Shown: positions 7,189 to 15,356, counted from the stretch's first letter. The stretch is DNA of 19,273 nt from Chloroflexia bacterium (GCA_025927935.1 JAICKM010000033.1:1-19273); one strand, 5' to 3'. The notes: generated by a model from the sequence alone, not told the origin. Numbers and translations: made by a program.

Positions 7189-10011
7189 TTAAGATCGCGC
7201 CATCGTTAGCACAGGCCTGCATTGTGCGACCGCCGCGCTGATCTCCGCATCTTCGTCTTGTGTGACCGCTTCGACTAGCAGCGCCAGCAGATTTGCGCCC
7301 TGCTGGAACCATGGCGCCGGCAGATAGAGGGCATTGTTGTTTCCCCCCCGTAGCGGTGGCCGCCCGGCGGAGGGCAACCAGATGCGCCCCGCCCCATGTC
7401 CGTTGAAGAAGGCAGTCAGCTTGGCGTTGCGCCCGTCGAGATGCAAGGTCCAGCTTTCGCCGTCTGCTGCAAGCTCATCTACCGTAGCGAATAGCCATGC
7501 AACGCCCCCTGCCGGCAGGCGATACGGCAGACCAGCCACTCCGGCCAGGCCGGCGGCCTGGGTAGCAGCGGACCATAGCTCCTGCTCCCCGCCGCCACGC
7601 AAAGACCAGTTTGTGGCGCGCCGGCCTTCCAATAAGGTGACTTTGCCTGCGGATTCCCCATGCCAGCGCTCTATTGCGAGCGTGATCGTGGCTAGCGCGC
7701 CGGGACGGACGTGCTCCGTCAGGTTGACGAAGGGATTGAGCCGATTGACCAGCCCGCATGGCCGGTCGTTTACCCACACCTGCACCAGCGCCTCTGTTCC
7801 GGCGAATTGGAGCACCCAGCTATCAGCGGCTGGAGATAACCGCACCTCCTTGACGTAGAGGCCCTTGTCCGGGATCCTGGTCGTCTGCCATCCTCCCCAG
7901 GCGATCACCGGCGCGCTGTAGACCCCCGGGTCGCTGGGCGGCAGCGGTGTGCCGGGTTCGAGTCCTGGATACCAGCGCCAGTTGCCGCTGATCGATCGGC
8001 TGCTGGTGATCGCCGTGATCCCGGCCACCCCCTTTAAGGCCGTCAGGCGCAGGCCAGGGAGCCGCGAGTCGTCAAAATTGCTATGACCCCAGATTTCAGC
8101 ACGGACTGCAAGCCTGCTGCGATGCGCGGCCGGGATGTTGCCGGCTGGTAATACGCAGCTCGCGCCACCTGGCACGACTGTCCCCTGGTAGCGGTCGCCC
8201 CAGTAGAGCGAGACCACGTCATCGGCTTCATGCAACAGGAATCCGCGAACTCGTCCCGCTTCAGACACTTCGATTTGCGCTTCGTACCAGCCGAAACCAT
8301 GCCCGATGCCTGCCTCTTCCAATCGGATCGGCGTGTCGCCCAGCGCCACGGCTGCTCCGACCAGCGCCTGCGCTGCGTCGGCCGGCACCACGGCGGACCA
8401 TTCACGAAGCGGTTGTACGGTTGCGGTCTCCGTGTCCTGTACACTCGGTTGATCGTCGATGAAAACAGGATCCCCCGGCGGGGTTACATCAAGCAGGTTC
8501 GCCGCGCGCTCAGGACTCAGGATCTGCACACGCAGGCTCTTGCCCGCGGCGACTTGGATGGTGGCCCGGCCCTGGTCTGGCGGATCGAAGCATAGGGTCA
8601 ACCGGTCGCCGTCGCGATGGATCGCTATGCCCGTCGCCTCGATCGCGCAGACGCCCGGCAACACAAGCTCAACTTCACCGGCGCCGCTGAAGGCCAGCAC
8701 GGCGTGCTCCGCGCCAAGTCGCATAGCGCACAATGCGGCAGTGGAATACGCGATGGCGGCGCCGACCAGCCAGGGGGCTAGCGGAAGATCGAACAGCACG
8801 AACGGGCAGCGATCCGGTTGCACCGTAAAGATGCTATGCGCCGGTAGATCCTTGCCCTGGTAACGCAGCCTGACCTGCCCGCGCTCCGTGCCAAGATTCG
8901 GCAGTGCCAGTAACAGCCCGCCGCCGGCCAACGCCAGCACGTGCGGCCCGTCCTCGACCAGGGCAAGTGCGGTCTCTATGGCGATGCCGTGCGCCGTAGT
9001 GGGAGTCGCCGCAGCCAGGGCCGACCCTAGCGCCCCGATCATCCGGCTCAAGCGGCGCGCTTCACTGATCTCGGCGCGGAGTTCGCCGTACGGGCCGATC
9101 ATGCCGCCGAAGTCATAGTCGCTGCTCATGAAGGCAAGCGGATCGCCCCAGTTATTGATGCCGTTGGTGAATCCGAAATTGAAACCGGATGCCTGTAAGT
9201 ACGGGCCTAACAGCTTCGCGCCGCTCGACAACAGGCGCCGCAGTAAAAAGTGCGCGCGATTCGTTTCGGTTACGATCAGCGGCCAGCCCTGGGCGTTTAG
9301 CAGAGCCTGGTATGGCGCTACACGCGCCTCGACGCCAGGATCGCGGTCGTCCGGATAGAAATTGCATGCCGGCACGATGCCCGGCGTATTGCCGGTAGCA
9401 CCGTGGATATCGCCCTGGCCGGCACAGGCAATCAACGGCACCTGGATAGAGTGGGCCAAGGCCATCTCGCGCAAGGCTTCCAGGTAGCCGCGTGGGTCGC
9501 GGCAATCGTAGAAGTCGAGCTCATTTTCAAGCTGGAGCGCGATCACGGTTCCCGCGGTTCCAAGCTGGAATTGACTAATGATCGGCAGAATCTGGTCAAA
9601 CCAGCGCGTAACATGGCGCAGATAGCCCGCATCGTTGTCGCGCAGCCGTATATCCCGCTCTGCCAGTAGATACGCTGGTAAACCACCACCGTCCCACTCC
9701 GAGCAGATATATGGGCCGGGCCGCGCCAGCACCCACAGGCCCTCCTCGGCGGCAAGCTGCAGGAATGCCGCTATATCGCGCTCGCCGCCGAAATCCCAGC
9801 GGCCCTGCGCTGACTCGTGGTTGTTCCAGGGCATATATACGTCGATGCAGTTGTAGCCGGCATCGCGGATCGCCCGCATCCGTTGGCGCCACAGGCCACG
9901 CGGAATGCGGAAGTAGAACAGGGAACTGCAAAGCACGATCTTCGGCTGTCCGTCGATCAGGATGTGCCCCTCTTCAAAACGGACACGCCTGGTTTCGTTA
10001 CCGTACAGCAT
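7189..10011 (-). CDS. Beta-galactosidase, GH35
   Basis: The product is a GH35 exo-beta-galactosidase, 940 aa from ATG 10011. The TIM barrel opens with GHILIDGQPKIVLCSSLFYFR and continues with YNCIDVYMPWNNHE and LARPGPYICSEWDGGGLPAYLL. ALQLENELD carries the acid/base Glu164, and LIVTETNRAHF carries the nucleophile Glu249. The C-terminal half contains beta-sandwich domains (for example WVLQFAGTEALVQVWVND). The frame runs back to 10218, but AGAGGAG at 10020-10026 lies 8 nt from ATG 10011 and the upstream 69 codons look non-coding, so the shorter form is preferred. No signal peptide is seen, which implies action on imported oligosaccharides. It is followed after 15 nt by the galT remnant and preceded by a 231-bp gap. 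Confidence 0.94.
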   Translation of the reverse strand: MLYGNETRRVRFEEGHILIDGQPKIVLCSSLFYFRIPRGLWRQRMRAIRDAGYNCIDVYMPWNNHESAQGRWDFGGERDIAAFLQLAAEEGLWVLARPGPYICSEWDGGGLPAYLLAERDIRLRDNDAGYLRHVTRWFDQILPIISQFQLGTAGTVIALQLENELDFYDCRDPRGYLEALREMALAHSIQVPLIACAGQGDIHGATGNTPGIVPACNFYPDDRDPGVEARVAPYQALLNAQGWPLIVTETNRAHFLLRRLLSSGAKLLGPYLQASGFNFGFTNGINNWGDPLAFMSSDYDFGGMIGPYGELRAEISEARRLSRMIGALGSALAAATPTTAHGIAIETALALVEDGPHVLALAGGGLLLALPNLGTERGQVRLRYQGKDLPAHSIFTVQPDRCPFVLFDLPLAPWLVGAAIAYSTAALCAMRLGAEHAVLAFSGAGEVELVLPGVCAIEATGIAIHRDGDRLTLCFDPPDQGRATIQVAAGKSLRVQILSPERAANLLDVTPPGDPVFIDDQPSVQDTETATVQPLREWSAVVPADAAQALVGAAVALGDTPIRLEEAGIGHGFGWYEAQIEVSEAGRVRGFLLHEADDVVSLYWGDRYQGTVVPGGASCVLPAGNIPAAHRSRLAVRAEIWGHSNFDDSRLPGLRLTALKGVAGITAITSSRSISGNWRWYPGLEPGTPLPPSDPGVYSAPVIAWGGWQTTRIPDKGLYVKEVRLSPAADSWVLQFAGTEALVQVWVNDRPCGLVNRLNPFVNLTEHVRPGALATITLAIERWHGESAGKVTLLEGRRATNWSLRGGGEQELWSAATQAAGLAGVAGLPYRLPAGGVAWLFATVDELAADGESWTLHLDGRNAKLTAFFNGHGAGRIWLPSAGRPPLRGGNNNALYLPAPWFQQGANLLALLVEAVTQDEDAEISAAVAQCRPVLTMARS

Positions 10012-10242
10012 TGCTAATGCTCCTCTAAACAAGTGATAGCTGCGGTCGCTGCGGGCCGGTAGGGCGGCGCCCGGTGGCATGAACGGTTCCGTAACGACCG
10101 CAAATGATGCAGCGGTGATTGGCTCGGTTCCTGACGGGGGCATGTAATCCTTGGGTTGACGCGGCGCCCGGCGGCCAGGGGGCAGCACTCCTAGGTCGCA
10201 GGTGGGACTAGCGCACAAGGCTGGTGAGCCAGCACATGGCCG
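10012..10242. other. Gap between the small coupled ORF and GH35
   Basis: This 231-bp stretch remains open in the GH35 frame but lacks recognisable protein similarity. No clear promoter, operator or U-tract terminator was found. The Shine-Dalgarno site for GH35 (AGAGGAG, 10020-10026) is at its 3' end on the minus strand. Confidence 0.4.
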
Positions 10243-10587
10243 CTAGGGAGCGATCTCTAGGTCGACAAGCTGGTATGCGCTCCGATTTAGGGCCCCGGAC
10301 TCCCAGATCAACCAGATCGCATACGCATTGCGCTGCGTCGGCGCGCAGCCGGTATAAGGCGGACAGCTCCCGTTCCAGGTGCTGTAGCCGACCAAGCGCA
10401 GCGATCCGATTGCGCCGTCAATCCGCGGTGGCGTGATCGCGCCACCGCGCAGGCCGATCGTGCCAAGCGAACAAGATAGGACCGTGATCAGCAGGATGGC
10501 GGCGGCGATTGCGGCGCAGCCGCTCGTCCAGCGGATTGGCCGATCCGGCACCGGAGATCGCTCGTCGCCCGCTGATCGCCTCGCCAT
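10243..10587 (-). CDS. Small membrane-anchored or lipoprotein-like protein, unknown function
   Basis: I do not recognise this 114-aa product. Its ATG (10587-10585) overlaps the TAA stop of the preceding permease in a TAATG junction, so translation is probably coupled. The N-terminus is charged (Arg16, Arg19), followed by a hydrophobic stretch at about residues 23-46. Cys39 within TVLSC resembles a lipobox, although Leu at -2 is not typical, so it may be a lipoprotein or a single-pass membrane protein. The exported part has CPPYTGC (Cys75, Cys81), which could form a disulfide, and ends in an aromatic-rich segment with AYAIWLIWESG. The frame extends upstream inside the permease gene, but that part is a shadow. 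Position suggests a partner of the transporter or of the cell-surface stage of sugar capture. This is inference from context only. Confidence 0.6.
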   Translation of the reverse strand: MARRSAGDERSPVPDRPIRWTSGCAAIAAAILLITVLSCSLGTIGLRGGAITPPRIDGAIGSLRLVGYSTWNGSCPPYTGCAPTQRNAYAIWLIWESGALNRSAYQLVDLEIAP

Positions 10588-11465
10588 TACTTGATACCGC
10601 TTGTCGCGACACCCTCCACAATATAGCGCTGGGCCAGGATGAACAGCACGATCAGTGGCAGCACCGCGATGGCGGCGCCCATGAACAGCGCGGGCAGATT
10701 GATCGTCTGCGCAGTCAGGAAGGTCGAAAGCACGACCTGCACCGTCCACCAGTCGGATGTCTGACCGATGATCAGCGGCCACAGGAACGAATTCCAGCTA
10801 TTAATGAAGCCGATGATCGCCAGCGATGCCAGGATCGCGAACGAGTTGGGCAGTACGATGCGCTGGTAAATCCCCCAATAGCCCAGGCCGTCAAGCCGGG
10901 CCGCCTCCTCAAGCTCGTGTGGGAAATTCAGGTAGAACTGCCGGAAAAGGAAGGCGGCGAAGGTGCTGAACAGGCCCGGCACGATCAAGCCTTGTAGCGT
11001 GTTCACCCAGCCGAGCGAGGACACCAGCACGAACAACGGCACGAACGTCACCGCGCCCGGGATCATCAGGGTGATCAGCATCGCATAGAAGACCTGGTTG
11101 GCCCACCGATATGGTATGCGCGCCAGGCCATAGCCGGCCAGTGAAGCGATGAAGATCTGCCCTATGGTTTGGATCGTGGCGACGGCGGCGGAGGTGAATA
11201 GGCCGTGCGCCATTGGCGCGAGTGGGTCGTTAAAGATGGCCTGAATATTCTCCAGGTGCGGCGGGTTGGGCAGCCAGGTCCAGGTGAAGGAGAGAATCTG
11301 CGGTTGAGTCAGGAGAGCATTCCTGAAAATTAGATAGAACGGTGTCAGGAATAGCACCGACAGCACAACCAGCGCCGCATAGCAGGCCACTGTACCGATC
11401 TTGATGCGCGGGCGGTGAGCAGCGGGAAGCTGCGGCGATTGGACCGTGGGCGTGGCAACAGACAT
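10587..11465 (-). CDS. Carbohydrate ABC transporter permease, CUT1 MalG type
   Basis: This is the second inner-membrane permease (292 aa) of a CUT1 sugar importer. It shows an N-terminal cytoplasmic tail, about six hydrophobic segments starting at residues 24-45, and the EAA loop EEAARLDGLGYWGIYQRIVLPN (residues 186-207) that docks the ATPase. The family-typical sequence PGLFSTFAAFLFRQFY precedes the loop. An AAAGGGG-type site stands 4-5 nt before ATG 11465. It lies 61 nt behind the first permease and overlaps the next small ORF by one base. No ATPase gene is present in the window, so a shared MsmX/MsiK-like ATPase elsewhere is likely. The transported sugar cannot be read from the sequence. 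The neighbouring arabinofuranosidases and galactosidase suggest arabino- or galacto-oligosaccharides. Confidence 0.95.
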   Translation of the reverse strand: MSVATPTVQSPQLPAAHRPRIKIGTVACYAALVVLSVLFLTPFYLIFRNALLTQPQILSFTWTWLPNPPHLENIQAIFNDPLAPMAHGLFTSAAVATIQTIGQIFIASLAGYGLARIPYRWANQVFYAMLITLMIPGAVTFVPLFVLVSSLGWVNTLQGLIVPGLFSTFAAFLFRQFYLNFPHELEEAARLDGLGYWGIYQRIVLPNSFAILASLAIIGFINSWNSFLWPLIIGQTSDWWTVQVVLSTFLTAQTINLPALFMGAAIAVLPLIVLFILAQRYIVEGVATSGIK

Positions 11466-11526
11466 CGGGCACCCCTTTCTGCTTTACATCAAGCTACTAC
11501 GCTAATCGCACTCCACGGTGAGCGTT

Positions 11527-12492
11527 TCAGTGGCGGTCGCCCTGGCCAAAGCCGACGATGCGCCCCTGTAGCACGGTGAAGACGATGATAATGGCCGCCA
11601 GGATAAACGCGCCGGCCGAGCCGCGCCCGAAATCCTGATTGGAGATCGACACCTGATAAAGATAAACCAGCGGCGGGCGGGCCAGGTTAAGATTACTCGA
11701 TGCTGATCCGCCGCCGGCCAGGATATTGTAGAACTCATCGAACGCCTGGAATGCCGCGATCAGGTTCAGCAGCACCACGGCGACTGTGGTGTTCCGCAGC
11801 AACGGGAAGGTGATATGGCGGAAGGTCGTCCAACCGCCCGACGCCCCGTCGACATAGGCCGCCTCGTAGAGCATCTGTGGGATCTCCTGCAGGCCGGCCA
11901 AAAATAGGATCATATAGAACCCGACCTGGAGCCAGAGGCGGACCGTCACCAGCACCACCCAATACCACGACTGGCCCGCGCTGATCCAGACAATCGGATC
12001 AAAGCCAAAGATGTGGAGTATCTGGTTCGCAACGCCGAAGGGTAAGCCATTAAAGATATTCAACTTCCAGAGGAGCGAGGCGACCACGTACGAACAGGCC
12101 GTGGGGATGAAAAAGACCGAGCGGAAGAATGCCTGTCCATGTTTGGCGCTGTTGACCAGCAACGCCAGCCCGAGCGCAAACGCGGTCGTAGTCGGGACGA
12201 TGAAGATGGCGAACAACAGAAAGGTGGTTAGCGACTGTTGGAAGGCAGGATTCTGGATCATCGAGAGGTAGTTATCCAGCCCAACGAAGATAGTCGGCGT
12301 TACCGTGTTGCGCGCCTGAAAGAAGCTTAGGACGAAACCCCAGATGATGGGGATATAGGTGAATACAACGAGGCCGAGAAAAAGCGGGCCGACGAAGCCC
12401 CAGAATGCCAGCGTCGTTTGCCAACGCCGGCGCCGGCTGGCGGCTGCACTCGCCGCCTGTGCGGTGGTGGATAGGGCAGTCTCCATTTCCAT
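11527..12492 (-). CDS. Carbohydrate ABC transporter permease, CUT1 MalF type
   Basis: This is the first permease subunit (321 aa). An Arg-rich cytoplasmic start (SRRRRWQ) is followed by a hydrophobic segment at about residues 28-58. It then has the LPxx-type extracytoplasmic stretch VGLDNYLSMIQNPAF usual in MalF/UgpA proteins, further membrane spans, and the EAA loop YEAAYVDGASGGWTTFRHIT with FPLL (209-232). The start may be Met3 (ATG 12486) rather than Met1 (12492). AAGGAGG at 12496-12502 is only 3 nt from Met1 but 9 nt from Met3. It is separated from the binding-protein gene by 151 bp holding a strong hairpin. Confidence 0.95.
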   Translation of the reverse strand: MEMETALSTTAQAASAAASRRRRWQTTLAFWGFVGPLFLGLVVFTYIPIIWGFVLSFFQARNTVTPTIFVGLDNYLSMIQNPAFQQSLTTFLLFAIFIVPTTTAFALGLALLVNSAKHGQAFFRSVFFIPTACSYVVASLLWKLNIFNGLPFGVANQILHIFGFDPIVWISAGQSWYWVVLVTVRLWLQVGFYMILFLAGLQEIPQMLYEAAYVDGASGGWTTFRHITFPLLRNTTVAVVLLNLIAAFQAFDEFYNILAGGGSASSNLNLARPPLVYLYQVSISNQDFGRGSAGAFILAAIIIVFTVLQGRIVGFGQGDRH

Positions 12493-12495
12493 GCT

Positions 12496-12502
12496 CCTCC
12501 TT
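12496..12502 (-). promoter_or_regulatory. Shine-Dalgarno site of the first permease gene
   Basis: AAGGAGG is 3 nt from the upstream ATG (12492) and 9 nt from the second in-frame ATG (12486). The spacing favours initiation at the second ATG. Confidence 0.6.
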
Positions 12503-12549
12503 GGAACTAGGTGGGACGCACCGATATCGATGACGCGGCCGTTTTGAGG

Positions 12550-12587
12550 ATGGACGATGGCTCGCCCGGGAGCTTACCATCGTCCAT
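12550..12587 (-). promoter_or_regulatory. Intercistronic hairpin between binding-protein and permease genes
   Basis: ATGGACGATGG (12550-12560) and CCATCGTCCAT (12577-12587) form a perfect 11-bp stem. The 16-nt loop contains a further GCTC/GAGC pairing. The hairpin starts 57 nt after the binding-protein stop. No U-tract follows on the minus strand, so it is more likely a partial terminator or RNA-stabilising structure than a full intrinsic terminator. Such stem-loops are known between malE and malF and in other sugar importer operons, where they keep binding-protein mRNA more abundant than permease mRNA. Confidence 0.7.
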
Positions 12588-12643
12588 TGTCAGAGCTGGT
12601 TGGCTACATTCATAGTGGGTATGCCAGGGCGCGGCAGCAGCGC

Positions 12644-13975
12644 TTACTGCTTGGCTAGCTCGGAGTTGACAGTAGCTTCGGCTTTGCCCAACTCGGTCTT
12701 GACATCCGCCCCCTTGGTAAGGATATTGGTAACCGCGTCGTTATAGGCCGTGTTCATCGCGTTGCTCCACAGCGGGTTGGACGGGATGCCATACTTGTCG
12801 AGCATAGCGACCGCTTCCTTGGCCGGGCCGGCTTGCAGCTTCGTAGCTGCGGTTGCCGCGCTGTTCCGCGGGGGCACATGGAAGCCGTAGGAGGTTGACC
12901 AGTCCGCCTGGTCGGCGGTGTTCTGGATCCAGAGCCACTGCACGAACTTTTTCGCCTCCTCGACGTGCTTGCCCTTACCGTTGACGAATTCGGTCCAACC
13001 GCCGCGGAAGGTTGCCGGGGTGCCCTTGCCGGTGGCGATCTGCGGCCAGGGGATAACGCCGAAATCGTCGCCGATGGCCTTCTGGATGCCGGGCATCGCC
13101 CACAACCCCGTCCATTGCATCGCCGCCAGGCCACTGGTGAAGGATGTCGGGTCCCACCAGTCGGTCGGCGAGCCATTGAGGATACCCTTGCTGTGCGCCG
13201 TCAACCACTGCTGGGCCTGAGTGAAGGCGGCAACGGTGTCGGCGTTGTTGAAGTCAGGCTTGCCGTCCTTGAGGTAATCATGGCCCGCCGACCATAGGAT
13301 CTCGGACGCCAGCACGCCGACGCCGCCGTCGTTACCCATGAACATGCCCTTGACCTGGCCGCTGCTCAGCTTGTCGATCGCCGCGCCCAGTTCCTCCAGC
13401 GTGGTCGGCGGTTGAATCCCGGCCGCGCTCAGCAGGCTTTTACGATAGTAGATCATGCCCATGTCGTTGATCATCTTGACGCCGTAAATCTTGCCCTGGT
13501 AGCTATTCGCGGTTAGACCGATCTTGTTGAAATCGCTCAGGGTGTCGCCGTAAATATCGTCGAGCGCCACGACCTGGCCCGACTTGACCATATCCGGAGT
13601 GAGCGCGCTCTGCTCGTATACGTCCGGGGCATCGGATCCCAGCAGCGCGGCGTTCAGCTCCGTGCCATAGTCGCCGGGCTTCCAAACCATGTTGATTTTG
13701 ACGTTGGGGTTGACCTTCGTGTATTCGTCAGCATAGCGCTGGGCCGCCTGCTGCGTCCCCTCTTCGCCGTACTGGTGGTACCATTGGGTGAGGACGATTT
13801 GTGTGCCGCTGCCGCTCGCACTCGTACCGGTAGTGGCGGCGGCTCCACCCGCCGCCGGGGCGGTCGTGGCCGCCGGCTCCGACCCACAGGCGCTCAAGAC
13901 CAGGCTGAACAGCAGCATGAGGGCCAGCAGGCTGGCCCGCGAATTCCACTGGAGTCCTTTCGACGACGTACTCAT
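12644..13975 (-). CDS. Sugar ABC transporter substrate-binding lipoprotein (CUT1)
   Basis: This 443-aa product is an extracytoplasmic solute-binding protein anchored by lipid. A signal sequence (LLALMLLFSLVLSAC) ends in the lipobox LSAC with Cys30. A flexible linker rich in Ala, Thr and Gly follows, and then a MalE/UgpB-like body: VLTQWYHQYGEEGTQQAAQR, YTKVNPNVKINMVW, LLGSDAPDVYE and AAMQWTGLWAMPGIQKA. FRGGWTEFVNGKGKHVEEAKKFV and a C-terminal helix ending in VNSELAKQ complete it. A strong GAGGAGGAGGG site (13985-13995) is 9 nt before the ATG. The gene follows the ROK repressor after 115 bp and leads the importer genes. It would set the specificity of the system. The ligand is unknown, though the many aromatic residues suit an oligosaccharide. 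Confidence 0.96.
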   Translation of the reverse strand: MSTSSKGLQWNSRASLLALMLLFSLVLSACGSEPAATTAPAAGGAAATTGTSASGSGTQIVLTQWYHQYGEEGTQQAAQRYADEYTKVNPNVKINMVWKPGDYGTELNAALLGSDAPDVYEQSALTPDMVKSGQVVALDDIYGDTLSDFNKIGLTANSYQGKIYGVKMINDMGMIYYRKSLLSAAGIQPPTTLEELGAAIDKLSSGQVKGMFMGNDGGVGVLASEILWSAGHDYLKDGKPDFNNADTVAAFTQAQQWLTAHSKGILNGSPTDWWDPTSFTSGLAAMQWTGLWAMPGIQKAIGDDFGVIPWPQIATGKGTPATFRGGWTEFVNGKGKHVEEAKKFVQWLWIQNTADQADWSTSYGFHVPPRNSAATAATKLQAGPAKEAVAMLDKYGIPSNPLWSNAMNTAYNDAVTNILTKGADVKTELGKAEATVNSELAKQ

Positions 13976-13984
13976 CTTAGTACA

Positions 13985-13995
13985 CCCTCCTCCTC
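13985..13995 (-). promoter_or_regulatory. Strong Shine-Dalgarno site of the binding-protein gene
   Basis: GAGGAGGAGGG, 9 nt before ATG 13975, contains two overlapping anti-SD matches and is the longest purine site in the window. This suits a highly expressed lipoprotein. Confidence 0.7.
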
Positions 13996-14010
13996 AGATA
14001 TCGCTGGCGT

Positions 14011-14029
14011 AACGATTAGAGAATAGATC
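14011..14029. promoter_or_regulatory. Weak candidate regulator box upstream of the binding-protein gene
   Basis: The plus-strand sequence AACGATTAGAGAATAGATC resembles the spacer box of the divergent promoter (ACAGTTAGAATAAGTCC) apart from one extra base. It has CGAT/ATCG ends in inverted order (14013-14030). No good -35/-10 pair accompanies it, so it may be chance. Confidence 0.2.
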
Positions 14030-14066
14030 GTGGCCGCAGTACCAAGGTTCTATCGGCCTCCGCGTT

Positions 14067-14084
14067 CTGCCCGGCGCCGGACAG
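14067..14084 (-). terminator. GC hairpin 3' of the ROK gene, weak terminator candidate
   Basis: The plus-strand sequence CTGCCCGGCGCCGGACAG is an almost perfect 18-bp palindrome (one G-U pair in RNA) starting 7 nt after the ROK stop codon. There is no following U-tract, so it may only dampen read-through from the repressor gene into the binding-protein gene. Confidence 0.3.
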
Positions 14085-14090
14085 AGTGCC

Positions 14091-15356
14091 TCATGATTGA
14101 GCAGCAGTTGGAGTCGAGGCGACGCTTGACGACGGGTTGATCAGGCCCGCTATCGCCGTCCCCCTCTCCGCGCTGCTTAGGAAGCCCGTGAGAGCAAAAG
14201 TCGCCGCGCCTACACTGACCGGGTTATAGCGCAGCTGGCAGATCTGGATGGTCGTGGCCTCGAGTGCCCGCCTGAGCACGTAGCGCGGCACTACCCGGTT
14301 CAATTCCGGCAGCAGGTATGCGCCTAGCTTGTCGCTCACCCAGCCACCTATAACAACCACTTGCGGGTTGAACATATTGATCAGGTTGGCGATCGCCGGG
14401 CCGAGATAGCGCACCGCTTCCCCCAGCACCTGCCGGGCAACCGGATCATCCCTGTGCAATGCATCGGCGAGCGCGGTAATGGTGGCTGTCTGATCATCTT
14501 GCTGCAGCAGCGAGCTTTGTGGCGCGATCTCCCGGATCATGCGGATGATGCCAGGTGCGCCGATGTACGCCTCGACACAGCCATGACTGCCGCAGCGGCA
14601 TTCCCACCCATCGATGGCGATGTTTGTGTGGCCCCACTCGCCGGCACAATTGCTGGCGCCGCGATACAGGGCGCCATCGACCACCACCCCGGCGCCCACA
14701 CCTGTGCCCAGGTTTACGGCCACCAGATTGGCGGCGCCGCGTCCGGAGCCAAACCAAAGCTCGGCGAGCGCCAGCGCCTTGAGCGGGTTGTCCAGGTAGA
14801 TGCGCAGGTCGATCTGCTCTTTGAGCATCGCCAGCAGGGGAACATCATGCCAGCCCCAATTGGGAGCAAAGATCGAAACCCCGGAGCGCGGATCGACCGG
14901 ACCCGGCATACTGACCCCTACGCCCAGAACCTTCTCCTGCGGTACCCGCAGCTGTTCCAGCAACTCATCCAGCCCGTTCGTGATGTGGGCGGCGATCTGC
15001 GCCGGACGGTTTTCCGCGCTGTTTAGCGCGTGTTGCGTCGCATGGCATAAGTTAAGACCCAGGTCGAAGAGGTCAAAATGGATGTATGTCTCGGCCACAT
15101 CGATGCCGACAAGGTAGCCGTTCGTAGTATGAGCCGTCAGGATCGCCCGTGGGCGCCCACCCTGCGACTCCTCAAAGCCCGACTCGATGACGATGCCATA
15201 GTTCAGCAGATCAGTAACCACGTTGGCTACCGTAGCCGTACTCAATCCAGTTTCCTCGGCGATCTGCTGGCGGCTGATCGACCCAGTCGCGTAGATACTT
15301 TTCAGTACACTCAACTGGTTGCTGCGACGGATATCGCGTGTCGACTGTTTGCGCAT
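14091..15356 (-). CDS. ROK family transcriptional repressor
   Basis: This 421-aa protein combines an N-terminal winged helix-turn-helix (SISRQQIAEETGLSTATVAN, residues 27-46, then the wing near GGRPR) with a ROK sugar-binding domain like XylR or NagC. The ROK signature LVAVNLGTGVGAGVVV (211-226) precedes GEWGHTNI (239-246) and the zinc motif CRCGSHGC (253-260). The kinase catalytic Asp of the END motif appears to be replaced: the local sequence is DNPLKALALAE, with Pro191 at that position. The protein is therefore probably a pure sensor-repressor rather than a sugar kinase. The start at ATG 15356 has only a weak AGGT site. It is transcribed from a clear promoter at 15441-15469 whose spacer holds a palindromic box, so it probably controls itself, the minus-strand operon and the divergent genes. 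The inducer would be a sugar released by the locus. Confidence 0.94.
   Translation of the reverse strand: MRKQSTRDIRRSNQLSVLKSIYATGSISRQQIAEETGLSTATVANVVTDLLNYGIVIESGFEESQGGRPRAILTAHTTNGYLVGIDVAETYIHFDLFDLGLNLCHATQHALNSAENRPAQIAAHITNGLDELLEQLRVPQEKVLGVGVSMPGPVDPRSGVSIFAPNWGWHDVPLLAMLKEQIDLRIYLDNPLKALALAELWFGSGRGAANLVAVNLGTGVGAGVVVDGALYRGASNCAGEWGHTNIAIDGWECRCGSHGCVEAYIGAPGIIRMIREIAPQSSLLQQDDQTATITALADALHRDDPVARQVLGEAVRYLGPAIANLINMFNPQVVVIGGWVSDKLGAYLLPELNRVVPRYVLRRALEATTIQICQLRYNPVSVGAATFALTGFLSSAERGTAIAGLINPSSSVASTPTAAQS

Noticed and set aside
6872..7312. Single 146-aa ORF spanning the GH35 end and galT remnant
   Set aside because: Only its middle part resembles GalT, and the rest is out of frame with both genes. 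It is better explained as one frame of a frameshifted pseudogene.
10012..10218. N-terminal extension of GH35
   Set aside because: It has no family similarity, and a clear ribosome site stands before ATG 10011.
10588..10782. Upstream extension of the small coupled ORF
   Set aside because: It overlaps the conserved permease C-terminus in another frame. The coupled ATG at 10587 is the natural start.
14361..15026. Plus-strand frame (221 aa) opposite the ROK gene
   Set aside because: It is antisense to conserved ROK signature and zinc motifs, and its product shows no family features.
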